Positions 8,115 through 16,067 of a stretch of DNA of 38,712 nt are shown here, piece by piece. The stretch's first letter is position 1. Each line of letters opens with the position of its first letter. A model generated the notes under the pieces. The model searched no databases, was not told the origin of the DNA, and was given only the letters and a program-made list of their open reading frames with translations. Origin of the DNA: Bacteroidales bacterium (lineage in GTDB: Bacteria > Bacteroidota > Bacteroidia > Bacteroidales > VadinHA17); NCBI GenBank assembly GCA_024763075.1, contig JANTGF010000040.1:1-38712 (forward strand), in the 5' to 3' direction. The translations under genes were made by a program, and so were the position numbers.

Positions 8115-9974
8115 ATGTATAAAAACTTTATATTTTCAGGAATTGGCCATGCTTATGGTGATCATGATGCCACAAATGAAATCCTTGAAGAAGCCGTAAA
8201 AGACGGAAGACTGGATGGTTTTGATGAGGAAAGGATAAAAGAAAACGAACATTACCAAAAATACCTGGGAAGTCATCCGGGAACCTCTCCTTTTGACTAT
8301 TTTGCCGGAGTTGTAATGGGATTCAGTAACCGGAAACACGTTGCCCCATTTTTGTCCACAAGGAAGAAAATCCTGGATTCAGATACCTCCGTGGACCTGG
8401 CAGTGAAAGCAATTGATATGGCACTGGATGATGCAGGTATCCATCCTGAAAACATCGGTGCCTGGTTTGTGAGCTCCGGCACTCCCCCCTTGCAGGCTCC
8501 AGGCATTTCCTCGGTAATAAAAGGTTATTTTACCGTCTGGGATAATCTTACTCTTACTTCAACTTTAACTTCAGCCTGTGTGGGCTTTAATATTAATTTA
8601 CAGCGGGCTATGGAATTTATAAAATGCAATCCGGAAGTTCAGCATGTAGTCATTGCCCATGCAGATGTACTCTCCAGCCTGCTCACCGAAACCACCGGTT
8701 TTATTCCACATGCAACATTCGGAGACGGAGCTGCAGCAGTCGTCCTTAGCCAGACCAAAGGAAAAGAGAAAGAAGGGGTTATTTCCATTGTAAACAATGA
8801 GGATCTGAGTATGCTGGGAAACCTGGGAGCCGATAAAAAAGGGAATTTATATATGAATCCGGGTAATGTAAAAAATACGGCAGTTTTTGATATTGTTACT
8901 TCCACAAAAGAAACCCTGAAACAAACCGGATGGACCATAGAGGATATTGACCTTTTTATCCCTCATCAGACCGGGAATGCCATTGTTTATGACTCAGCAT
9001 CTGAACTGAATATTCCAACGGATAAAATTTATGTTGAGGTACAAAAAAAGACAGGCAATATTTCCGGAGCTTCGATCCCGGCAGCCTTATCGGAATTAAA
9101 ACAGAATTCTAATCTCCATCCTGGTATGAAAATCCACACAGCCACAGCGGGACTTGGGGGTGAATTTGGAGCTTTTACCTATATCGTACCTGAAAATTCG
9201 CGTTTGAAAACTCCCAGGGTAAATCCTTTTCACGGGAATATTGTATTTGTTACCGGAACAACCGGAGGTCTTGGCTCTGAAGTAGCAAAAAACCTTGCAG
9301 GAAAAGGTGCAGAACTGATCCTGCATTACAACTCAAATGATGAAAAAATGCATGCACTGGGCGGAGAATTGGACCGGATGAATGCAAAATACAGTTTTGT
9401 TAAATCTGATTTTTCAAATCCGGAAGATGTAAAAAAAATGCTTGATTACATGAATCAGAAATATGATCGTATTGATTATTTGGTTCATACTGCTGCCATA
9501 ACCGGGAGTCTGAACAGGGCCGGTGATGTTACGGATGCAGAAGTCAGAAAAGTTGCACAGGTTAACCAGCTGGCCCCCGTAATGATTACCAAAGCATTGA
9601 TTGAAAAAGTCAAAAAAGCCATTCTTTACACCGGATCAGTTGCTGAAGATGCACAGTTTTCCGGATCTTCTTCCTATGTCTCATCCAAGCAGGGACTTCA
9701 TGGCTTTGCAGCCAGCTTTGCCGGTGAAGCGCACAGCCTGGGAATCCGGAGTATTTATTATATGATTGGTGTAATGGATGGGGGAATGGCTGAAATACTT
9801 ACAAAGGAACAGATTAAAAAAGTGATGATGTCCATAGGACAAAAAAAGCTTTACAGTCCGGAAGTTACTGCTGAAAGAGTAGCAAACTCTCTGATCCGGC
9901 CAAAAATTATGAACACATATGATACAACGGAAGGGGTCTTACTTGTAAGGAGAGATGGCTATAAATGGAGGTAG
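8115..9974 (+). CDS. Ketosynthase III-ketoreductase fusion protein (copy 1)
   Basis: A 619-residue two-domain enzyme. Residues 1 to about 365 are a KAS III (FabH-like, thiolase fold) domain with the full triad: C155 (TSACVGF), H284 (IPHQTGN) and N315 (TGNISGAS), plus the C-terminal glycine-rich GLGGEFGAF. Residues about 372-619 are a short-chain dehydrogenase/reductase: TGTTGGLG NAD(P) loop at 380-387, N484, S508 (YTGSVAE) and the YxxxK pair Y521/K525. Each half has roughly the length of a free-standing FabH or FabG. KAS III enzymes condense an acyl-CoA starter with malonyl-ACP and FabG-like reductases reduce the 3-oxo product, so one polypeptide could yield a 3-hydroxyacyl thioester. The N-terminal SGIGHAYGDHD segment and an insert near 40-70 are unlike housekeeping FabH. 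A paralogue follows at 10391. No ACP gene is present. Substrate chain unknown. Confidence 0.85.
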   Translation: MYKNFIFSGIGHAYGDHDATNEILEEAVKDGRLDGFDEERIKENEHYQKYLGSHPGTSPFDYFAGVVMGFSNRKHVAPFLSTRKKILDSDTSVDLAVKAIDMALDDAGIHPENIGAWFVSSGTPPLQAPGISSVIKGYFTVWDNLTLTSTLTSACVGFNINLQRAMEFIKCNPEVQHVVIAHADVLSSLLTETTGFIPHATFGDGAAAVVLSQTKGKEKEGVISIVNNEDLSMLGNLGADKKGNLYMNPGNVKNTAVFDIVTSTKETLKQTGWTIEDIDLFIPHQTGNAIVYDSASELNIPTDKIYVEVQKKTGNISGASIPAALSELKQNSNLHPGMKIHTATAGLGGEFGAFTYIVPENSRLKTPRVNPFHGNIVFVTGTTGGLGSEVAKNLAGKGAELILHYNSNDEKMHALGGELDRMNAKYSFVKSDFSNPEDVKKMLDYMNQKYDRIDYLVHTAAITGSLNRAGDVTDAEVRKVAQVNQLAPVMITKALIEKVKKAILYTGSVAEDAQFSGSSSYVSSKQGLHGFAASFAGEAHSLGIRSIYYMIGVMDGGMAEILTKEQIKKVMMSIGQKKLYSPEVTAERVANSLIRPKIMNTYDTTEGVLLVRRDGYKWR

Positions 9975-10390
9975 GAAATGGGAAATGCCTAAAATTCAAA
10001 ATTACAAAATGAGTAATAAAACGTTTTAATATTAACTTCTTCATTTTTATGAATTTTTTCACTTTAGGATTTTATTATAATAAATTAAAGATTCATAGAT
10101 AAAATAATTGGATACAATATACTGTTATTAAGTTTGTTAAGCTTAGTGAATCCTTTGTGATATCCTTTGAGACCTTTGTGGTTAAAATTGGATTTTCTTT
10201 ATTACCACTTCCGAAGGAATGCCTGTGGCGAAAGGAACACTAAGGAATGCACAAAGAACCGCAAAGTAAATAGTTAAAAAATGAAATTATTAAGTAATTA
10301 ATTATCAGGCATATAATAAAACTATTGATTTTGTAACTGATTAAATATGATTTAACTAACTTTTAAATGCGAAACATTAGTAATAAATAG
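9975..10390. repeat. Spacer with imperfect CCTTTGTG repeats
   Basis: This 416-bp spacer has no gene. CCTTTGTG occurs at 10152-10159 and 10073+100=10173-10180, with CCTTTGA at 10164-10170 between them. The complementary CACAAAG and related AAAGGAACAC/CGCAAAG words appear at about 10229-10266, giving a loose inverted repeat around 10200. Such CTTTGTG-rich spacers occur in other Bacteroidota genomes as far as I recall; function unknown. Confidence 0.35.
10108..10136 (+). promoter_or_regulatory. Candidate promoter of the second fusion gene
   Basis: TTG (10108-10110), an 18-nt spacer and TAAGTTTG (10129-10136) fit the Bacteroidota -33/-7 arrangement. The start codon is 254 bp further on, so the leader would be long and cover the CCTTTGTG repeat region. 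It would allow copy 2 to be expressed independently of copy 1. Confidence 0.35.
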
Positions 10391-12262
10391 ATGAACGAAA
10401 ATATTATTTTTAGCGGAACGGGACATGCTCTTGGAAAATATTCGGTGGACAATAAAGAAATTCAACATGCCATTGAAAAAGGGAATCTAAAGGGATTTAA
10501 TGCGGAACGGGTCAGGAAGAGTAAAAATTACCAGGCATTTCTGGAAAAGAACCCGGGAGTTAGTCCGTTTGAATATTTTGCCGGACACAAAATGGGGTTT
10601 CATACACGGAGTTATGTTACACCATTTCCCCCGAACAGGAACCATATATCCACTCAGACTGCACTTGATCTGGGAGTTGTTGCCATTGAAAATGCCCTGC
10701 TCGATGCTGATATTCATCCCAAAGAAATTGGTGCATGGATTGTCAGTACGGTATCTCCACATGAGCAGGCGCCAGGCATTGCGGCCACTATTAAGGCCTT
10801 TTTTACAAAATTCGACAATTATACAACCACTTATACACTGGCTTCCGGATGCAGTGGTTTTGCTATAAATCTGCAGCGCGGAATTGAGTTCCTGAAATGC
10901 AATCCAAAGGTTCAGCATGTGGTTGTGGCCCATACCGAGACCATGTCGAGTTTTTTGACAAAACTTACTGATTTTGTTCCGTTTGTAACTTTTGGAGACG
11001 CTGCTACTGCTGTGATTCTTTCAAGAAAAAACGGACCTGAAAAAGAAGGAATTATCTCCATTGTGAATTACCACGACCTGAAAATGGTGGATTATGTTGG
11101 AGTGGATAAAGACTGGAACCTGTACATGAACAGCGGTGTGGTGAGGGAGCGCGCTACCATTGATATTGTAAAAGCTTCCAGAGATGTGCTGGAAAAATCT
11201 GAATGGGGAGTGGATGACATTGATATTTTGATTCCTCATCAGACGGGTAATGCCATTCTTCTTGCTGCCTGTGAGGAACTGGGTTTCCCAAAGGAAAGGC
11301 TTTACCGAGAGGTTCAAAAAAGGTATGGTAATGTCTCCGGGTTGGGTATTCCACTTGGTTTTTCACTTCTGAAAAATTCCGGTGGTCTGAAAAAAGGTAT
11401 GAAGATTTTGAGTCCGGCTGCTGGTGTGGGAGGTGAGTATGGCGCTTTTACCTACGTAGTACCTGAAGAACAACAAAGATCAAACAATTATGCAAAGCTA
11501 TCAGGAACTGAACTGAAAGGAAAAACCGCACTTATTACAGGGGCTACCGGTGCCCTGGGAAGTGAAATTGCCAAAACCCTGGCTGGCAGGGGTTGTGGAT
11601 TAATCCTGCAATATAATTCCAATGATACAAAGGCAGCGGAACTGGAAAATGAATTACTGAGCAAGGGAGTTGTGTATTCGTTTTTCAAAGCGGATTTTAG
11701 CGACAGGGAACAGGTTAATGCCTTTATTTCCGGATTTAAGAATAAATACCAAAAGATTGACTATCTCGTTCACACGGCTGCTGTTACAGGAAGTTTAAGC
11801 AGGGCTACGGAGGTCACACATGAGGAGTTGACAAAAGTAATGCAAATTAATCAGTTCTCAGCAATCGTTATCACCAAAGAGATAAAGGATCATATCGTAA
11901 AGGGAGGGACTATTATTTACACAGGATCGGTTGCTGAAATTGCTCAATTTAATGGTTCTTCTGCTTATGTTGCATCAAAAAAGGGACTTCACGGTTTTGC
12001 TGCCAGCTTTGCCGGAGAAGCCAGAAGTGCAGGAATAAGAAGTATATATTATATGATCGGCCTGTTTAATGGCGGCATGACCGGCAAGCTTAATCAAAAA
12101 CAAATTGATGCGGTAATGACAGCCATAAACCAGGAACAAATTGACGATGCAAAAGCTGTAGCCGAAAGGATTGTACGTTCACTTTACATTCCGAAAGTAA
12201 TCAATACGCAGGATAAGGAAGAAGGCGTATTGGTAGTCAGAAAGGATGGGTTTTATCTTTAA
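10391..12262 (+). CDS. Ketosynthase III-ketoreductase fusion protein (copy 2)
   Basis: A 623-residue paralogue of the preceding fusion; roughly half the residues match by eye along the whole length, so this is a duplicated two-domain gene. The KAS III triad is C154 (ASGCSGF), H283 (IPHQTGN) and N314 (YGNVSGLG). The reductase half has TGATGALG at 383-390 and S513, Y526, K530 (YTGSVAE, SAYVASK). The linker (about 358-376) is longer than in copy 1. Pocket-lining segments differ: copy 1 has TSACVGFNI where copy 2 has ASGCSGFAI, and SSGTPPLQAPG where copy 2 has STVSPHEQAPG. Different acyl starters or successive cycles are therefore plausible, though this is inference. Its last 26 bp overlap the convergent flavoenzyme gene. 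Confidence 0.85.
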   Translation: MNENIIFSGTGHALGKYSVDNKEIQHAIEKGNLKGFNAERVRKSKNYQAFLEKNPGVSPFEYFAGHKMGFHTRSYVTPFPPNRNHISTQTALDLGVVAIENALLDADIHPKEIGAWIVSTVSPHEQAPGIAATIKAFFTKFDNYTTTYTLASGCSGFAINLQRGIEFLKCNPKVQHVVVAHTETMSSFLTKLTDFVPFVTFGDAATAVILSRKNGPEKEGIISIVNYHDLKMVDYVGVDKDWNLYMNSGVVRERATIDIVKASRDVLEKSEWGVDDIDILIPHQTGNAILLAACEELGFPKERLYREVQKRYGNVSGLGIPLGFSLLKNSGGLKKGMKILSPAAGVGGEYGAFTYVVPEEQQRSNNYAKLSGTELKGKTALITGATGALGSEIAKTLAGRGCGLILQYNSNDTKAAELENELLSKGVVYSFFKADFSDREQVNAFISGFKNKYQKIDYLVHTAAVTGSLSRATEVTHEELTKVMQINQFSAIVITKEIKDHIVKGGTIIYTGSVAEIAQFNGSSAYVASKKGLHGFAASFAGEARSAGIRSIYYMIGLFNGGMTGKLNQKQIDAVMTAINQEQIDDAKAVAERIVRSLYIPKVINTQDKEEGVLVVRKDGFYL

Positions 12263-13226
12263 ACCTTTTTGTTGCCTCCAGAAACTCTTCTTTCAGGGTT
12301 TGAATTATACCGGCCACGGGTTTTATTTCCTTTATTAGCTCAACGGATTTACCGGCAACCCACAGATTATTGTAATTACCGGGTTGAATTGATTTTTCCA
12401 GCATTTTTATGCCCTTCTCCATCTTTTCCATTTTGGTCTCAGGGCTTTTCTCTGAAATTTTGTCTTCTTCTTCCAGCTTTTTGTAATATGGTGTATTAAT
12501 AATGGAAACGGGGGCTCCGGATAGTCGGTTCGTCATAACAATATCTTTCATTCCTGAGCGAATGATAGAATCTTTGTATTCCTTACTTACTTTAGATTCC
12601 TTACTGGCAATAAACAGGGTGCCAATTGATACCCCTGCAGCTCCTAAAGACAGCATAGATAAGATCCCGTCGCCATTGGCAATTCCTCCTGCTGCAATAA
12701 CAGGCATCTCCGGAAAGTGCTTTTTCAATGCCGGAATCAGAAGTTGATTCGGGAAAGTGCCTGAATGCCCGCCGGCACTGTCACTTACCGCAATAAATCC
12801 TTCTACCCCCAAATCAAAAACACGTTTTGCATGTTTCAGATTGGTAACATCGCTAAAAACAATGGCACCGTATGTTTTTACCTTGTCAATTACTTCCTTC
12901 GGGCTGCCCAGGGAGGTGATATAAAAGGGTACTTTTTTGCGGATACAGATATCAAGGTGCTCCTTTAATTTGGAATTGGTTCCCTGAACTATCAGATTGA
13001 CCCCGTAACTACCTTTGTTTTCCCTGCTCCTGTAAAAATCATTTAAGCGGTCAATAGCCTCTTCCAGTTCACTGTTGGTTCTGAAATTCAGGGAAGGAAT
13101 TACGCCCGCAATACCATTTTTCATCCCTTCAATAAGCATTTCCACATTCGACACAAGAAACATGGGGGCCATGATGACCGGGAATTCAATATTCATGTAA
13201 TCGTTTAACTGTTTAAACTTTCTCAT
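12237..13226 (-). CDS. FMN-dependent NMO/FabK-family flavoenzyme
   Basis: A 329-residue TIM-barrel flavoprotein of the nitronate monooxygenase/enoyl-ACP reductase II (FabK) family. Landmarks are an N-terminal FPVIMAPM strand, the conserved His at 154 (DSAGGHSGTFPN), and the FMN phosphate-binding AAGGIANG (178-185) followed by LGAAGVSIGTLFIAS. Sequence alone does not separate nitronate oxidation from 2,3-enoyl thioester reduction. The neighbours (ketosynthase-ketoreductase fusions, crotonase, acyltransferase) favour a FabK-like enoyl reductase; this is inference. It is last in the operon that starts with the aldo/keto reductase, and its first 14 bp overlap the end of the acyltransferase gene, suggesting translational coupling. 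It converges on the second fusion gene with a 26-bp overlap and no visible terminator. Confidence 0.82.
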   Translation of the reverse strand: MRKFKQLNDYMNIEFPVIMAPMFLVSNVEMLIEGMKNGIAGVIPSLNFRTNSELEEAIDRLNDFYRSRENKGSYGVNLIVQGTNSKLKEHLDICIRKKVPFYITSLGSPKEVIDKVKTYGAIVFSDVTNLKHAKRVFDLGVEGFIAVSDSAGGHSGTFPNQLLIPALKKHFPEMPVIAAGGIANGDGILSMLSLGAAGVSIGTLFIASKESKVSKEYKDSIIRSGMKDIVMTNRLSGAPVSIINTPYYKKLEEEDKISEKSPETKMEKMEKGIKMLEKSIQPGNYNNLWVAGKSVELIKEIKPVAGIIQTLKEEFLEATKRFKDKTHPF

Positions 13227-14100
13227 TTCCCTTATTTCTTTTATGTTTCCAGCGTTTGTGCGACCAAAGCCAGTGTTCGGGTTTTTCTGTAATGATTTTC
13301 TCCAGGGTTTGCATATACAATCCGGTTACCTCCCCGGGCTTTGCTCCTTCGGGATTCTCCATTATCTCTTTGATTGTAAGGGTGTAATAGCCTCTTTTTA
13401 CTCTTTGTACATCAAAATAAACCAGGGGTGTATTGTATTTTATTGAATAATATTCTGGTCCGTAGTTACAAGGAGTATCCCTGTTAAAGAAATCTACCCA
13501 GACCGTTTTTTTAAGGCTTACCGGACTTTGATCGGCTGCCATAATAATCAGGGCCGGATCATCCTTTGCCTCTTCAAAAGATTTTCTGGTCTCATACAGA
13601 GGAACCAAAAACATTCCTCCCTTTTTTCTTTTTTCCCGCAGATACCTATCAATATATTTATTCTTAATGGGTTGGTACAATGCCAATACCCTGTGCTTAA
13701 AAACTCTTGCCACCGTTTCAATACCCCATTCCCAGCTTTCGTAATGGCTGGCCAGTGCAATTACCGTGCGACCCTGATCCATATACTTTTCTGCTATTTC
13801 AGCTCCTGTGACCCTGTATCTTTTTGCAAAGCTCTTTTCACTCATGGAATAACCTTTTACTCCCTCCACAAATATCTCGCTGAGATGCTTATAGAAACGT
13901 TTTGAAATAAGCTGTATTTCCCTTTTGGATTTTTCAGGGAATGACTTTTGTAAATTATCATAAACAACTGTTCTTCTGTATCTGACAACATAATACATAA
14001 AGAAAAACATCAAATATGCAAGACCATACAATAAAAAGAATGGTATAAATCTTAACAAAACCAGTGAACCCCTGAATATGTAATAGTTGATTTTTTTCAT
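13213..14100 (-). CDS. LpxL/HtrB-like lysophospholipid acyltransferase
   Basis: A 295-residue inner-membrane acyltransferase. The frame is open to an ATG at 14220, but that overlaps the crotonase gene by about 120 bp. The ATG at 14100 lies one base after the crotonase stop and begins a normal anchor (MKKINYYIFRGSL, hydrophobic at about 11-39), so I choose it. The LpxL-family HX4(D/E) catalytic pair is H119/E124 (ASHYESWEWG), followed by GGMFLVPLY and AADQSPVSLKKTVWVDFF, which correspond to the acyl-acceptor and phosphate-binding blocks. Such enzymes transfer acyl groups from acyl-ACP or CoA to lipid A or other lipids, and homologues occur in flexirubin and aryl-polyene clusters. Here it may take the product of the nearby acyl elongation enzymes; lipid acceptor unknown. 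Confidence 0.85.
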   Translation of the reverse strand: MKKINYYIFRGSLVLLRFIPFFLLYGLAYLMFFFMYYVVRYRRTVVYDNLQKSFPEKSKREIQLISKRFYKHLSEIFVEGVKGYSMSEKSFAKRYRVTGAEIAEKYMDQGRTVIALASHYESWEWGIETVARVFKHRVLALYQPIKNKYIDRYLREKRKKGGMFLVPLYETRKSFEEAKDDPALIIMAADQSPVSLKKTVWVDFFNRDTPCNYGPEYYSIKYNTPLVYFDVQRVKRGYYTLTIKEIMENPEGAKPGEVTGLYMQTLEKIITEKPEHWLWSHKRWKHKRNKGNEKV

Positions 14101-14101
14101 C

Positions 14102-14884
14102 TCAATTTTTGGAAGGGTTGAAATCAGGGGTTCTTTTTTCTTTGAATGCTTTAACTCCTTCTTTAAAATCATCTTTACCAAAGCACTTTTCAAATTCGTC
14201 CATTTCGACCCTGAAACCATCCTGATCAGAGAAGTAAGCGTTGATACTTTTGATTATGGCACGCACAGAAACTCCGGAGCTTCCGGCTATTTTTTTTAGA
14301 ATTTCCATACTGGCGGGAATCAGTTGTTCCGCTTGAACCACTTTGTTCACCAATCCGATTTTTACGGCTTCCGTTGCGGTAACCGGTTCTCCTGTCAGGG
14401 CAAGTTCGTAGGCTTTTCCTTTTCCAACCAGTTGTACCATACGTTGAATTCCCCCCATGCCTGTAATAATTCCAAGTTTTGCTTCCGGTAAAGCAAATTG
14501 TGCATTATCTGAAGCAATCCGCAGATGACAGACCATTGCCAGTTCAATTCCACCACCGAATGCAATGCCATTTATTGCTGCAACAATGGGTTTGGGAAAA
14601 TTCTCGATATATTTCATTAAATCATTGGCCTGAGTCGTCAGAATATGTGCAGTTTCAGGATTCAGTCCTGCTATTTCATCAATGTCCCCGCCCGATACAA
14701 AAGCTTTATATCCTGAACCGGTAATGATCAGCCCGGCTGTTCCGGGATCCTCTTCTATCTTCTCGAGAATTCCTTTCAACTCCAGCAGTGAAGCAGAATT
14801 TAAAGCATTCAGACATTCAGGCCGGTGAATTCTTATTATGGTGATATTGTTTATCGGTTCAATCAGCCAGTATTTTGTATTCAT
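14102..14884 (-). CDS. Enoyl-CoA hydratase/isomerase (crotonase) family protein
   Basis: A 260-residue crotonase-fold enzyme. The ATG at 14884 is chosen over an upstream TTG at 14899. The oxyanion-hole segment is SGGDIDE (64-70). Both catalytic glutamates of classical enoyl-CoA hydratase are present 20 residues apart: E114 (GGGIELAM) and E134 (LPEAKLGI), followed by TGMGGIQRM. Hydration/dehydration of 2-enoyl or 3-hydroxyacyl thioesters is therefore likely. In this operon the reverse, dehydrating direction acting on the 3-hydroxyacyl product of the ketosynthase-ketoreductase fusions would make sense, but degradation is equally compatible with the sequence. It sits 27 bp after the aldo/keto reductase and one base before the acyltransferase ATG, so the operon link is strong. 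Confidence 0.88.
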   Translation of the reverse strand: MNTKYWLIEPINNITIIRIHRPECLNALNSASLLELKGILEKIEEDPGTAGLIITGSGYKAFVSGGDIDEIAGLNPETAHILTTQANDLMKYIENFPKPIVAAINGIAFGGGIELAMVCHLRIASDNAQFALPEAKLGIITGMGGIQRMVQLVGKGKAYELALTGEPVTATEAVKIGLVNKVVQAEQLIPASMEILKKIAGSSGVSVRAIIKSINAYFSDQDGFRVEMDEFEKCFGKDDFKEGVKAFKEKRTPDFNPSKN

Positions 14885-14911
14885 TTTATTGATTTTCAAT
14901 TAAAACGGAGA

Positions 14912-15835
14912 CTATATGTATAACAATTGCTGATGTTCGTTTATTTCCTCAAAGTTTGCCATGGCAACTGCGGCAGCATCAACCCAGGGTTTATCCAACA
15001 CCCATTTTACTGCTTTTTCAAAAGTAGCCGTTTCATTTTCACCTGAAGAATAGGGACCCGCTGAACAGGTTTTCATGGCAATTATTCCCATATTATTTTT
15101 ATGGGCTTTTTTAAGTTCAGCCTCCAATGCCTGTTGATCCCATTCACCCTTATGGCCATATTTTGAGTGAATAAACATGCCTTCATGATTATAAGCAACC
15201 ATTACCACATCGTAACATCTGCTCTCATTTACGGAATTCAGCATTTTATCCTGATTTTTATGAGAGGAAAAGCCACAGGCCCGTATCTTTCCGGCTTTTT
15301 TTGCTTCGGCAAATACTTCCAGAACAGTTTCATGTTTAAGCATCTCAATTCTTGATGGCCTGTGAAGTAACCATATATCAATGTAATCGGTTTGCAAGGC
15401 TTCCAGACTTTCGTGAAGAGACTTTAACATGATCTTTCTTATCTTTGTTTTTACCTTATCTGTCATTAAAGCTTCTCCTTCTTCACCAGGCTCCACCATC
15501 ACCTTCGATTGTATCACAAGATTTTTCCGGATATCTTTTATTACCTTACCGACCATTACTTCATTCTGCCCATTCGCATAGGATCTCCCTGTATCAATAA
15601 AATTAATTCCACTGTCAATAGCAGCACGGGTCAGTGCCGGGCTTTGTGTACGTGATGCCCCGAAACCAACCGGTGAGATTTCTATTCCGGTTCTCCCCAA
15701 AATACTTTTGAGGGGGTTTTTCTGAACTTCCCAGAAGGATAAGGGTTTGTTTGCCAGAATTCCGGCTCCCATGATACCCGCAGATGATTTCTTTAAAAAC
15801 TCTTTTCTTGTGATGGGTGTTATTTTCTTTTTCAT
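14912..15835 (-). CDS. Aldo/keto reductase with Tat-like leader
   Basis: A 307-residue aldo/keto reductase. The AKR tetrad is visible: D81 and Y86 (DTGRSYANG), K111 (IQSKVMV) and H158 (WLLHRPS). The N-terminus TRKEFLKKSSAG followed by a hydrophobic IMGAGILA stretch resembles a twin-arginine leader with RK in place of RR; export is possible but uncertain. The C-terminus ends soon after DAAAVAMANFEEI and lacks the ferredoxin-like extension seen in some Tat-leader AKRs. First gene of the minus-strand operon that continues with crotonase, acyltransferase and FabK/NMO-like enzyme. It may reduce a carbonyl intermediate of the same pathway, though a periplasmic location would argue against direct coupling to cytosolic acyl elongation. 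Confidence 0.85.
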   Translation of the reverse strand: MKKKITPITRKEFLKKSSAGIMGAGILANKPLSFWEVQKNPLKSILGRTGIEISPVGFGASRTQSPALTRAAIDSGINFIDTGRSYANGQNEVMVGKVIKDIRKNLVIQSKVMVEPGEEGEALMTDKVKTKIRKIMLKSLHESLEALQTDYIDIWLLHRPSRIEMLKHETVLEVFAEAKKAGKIRACGFSSHKNQDKMLNSVNESRCYDVVMVAYNHEGMFIHSKYGHKGEWDQQALEAELKKAHKNNMGIIAMKTCSAGPYSSGENETATFEKAVKWVLDKPWVDAAAVAMANFEEINEHQQLLYI

Positions 15836-15869
15836 AAGGATCAGGTAAAGAATCCATTATTTTAAAAGA

Positions 15870-15900
15870 CGAAAATAGTGCTAATATTACAATTGTGCAA
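15870..15900 (-). promoter_or_regulatory. Promoter of the AKR-crotonase-acyltransferase-flavoenzyme operon
   Basis: On the minus strand, TTG (15900-15898), a 20-nt spacer and TATTTTCG (15877-15870, one mismatch to TAnnTTTG) precede the AKR start codon by 34 bp. Spacing fits Bacteroidota sigma-ABfr promoters. Confidence 0.4.
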
Positions 15901-15995
15901 TTTATATATATCTGCGGATTTCAACCACCTGGATGAGGTTAAAAGCATGAACAATTAGGTTATAAACAACTTTGCTAAAACACTTTTATTGATAA

Positions 15996-16028
15996 GAAAA
16001 AAACCTCCTCCGGTAAAGAAGAAGGTTT
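15996..16028 (-). terminator. Terminator of the 16.1-18.9 kb TonB receptor gene
   Basis: On the minus strand AAACCT (16028-16023) pairs with AGGTTT (16006-16001), extended by G-T and A-T pairs, and runs into a run of seven T residues. It lies about 40 bp after the receptor stop codon. Confidence 0.65.
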
Positions 16029-16067
16029 ATCAAAGTAAAAACCAAATCTATATTATGAGAAGTTTGG

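Noticed and set aside
14101-14220. Longer N-terminus for the LpxL-like acyltransferase (ATG at 14220)
   Set aside because: It would overlap the crotonase gene by about 120 bp and place hydrophilic residues before the membrane anchor; the ATG at 14100 fits the operon spacing.
8115-15835. Ordinary flexirubin or aryl-polyene cluster
   Set aside because: The LpxL-like acyltransferase is shared with such clusters, but type II FabF-like ketosynthases, ACPs, ammonia lyase and DarA/DarB genes are missing.
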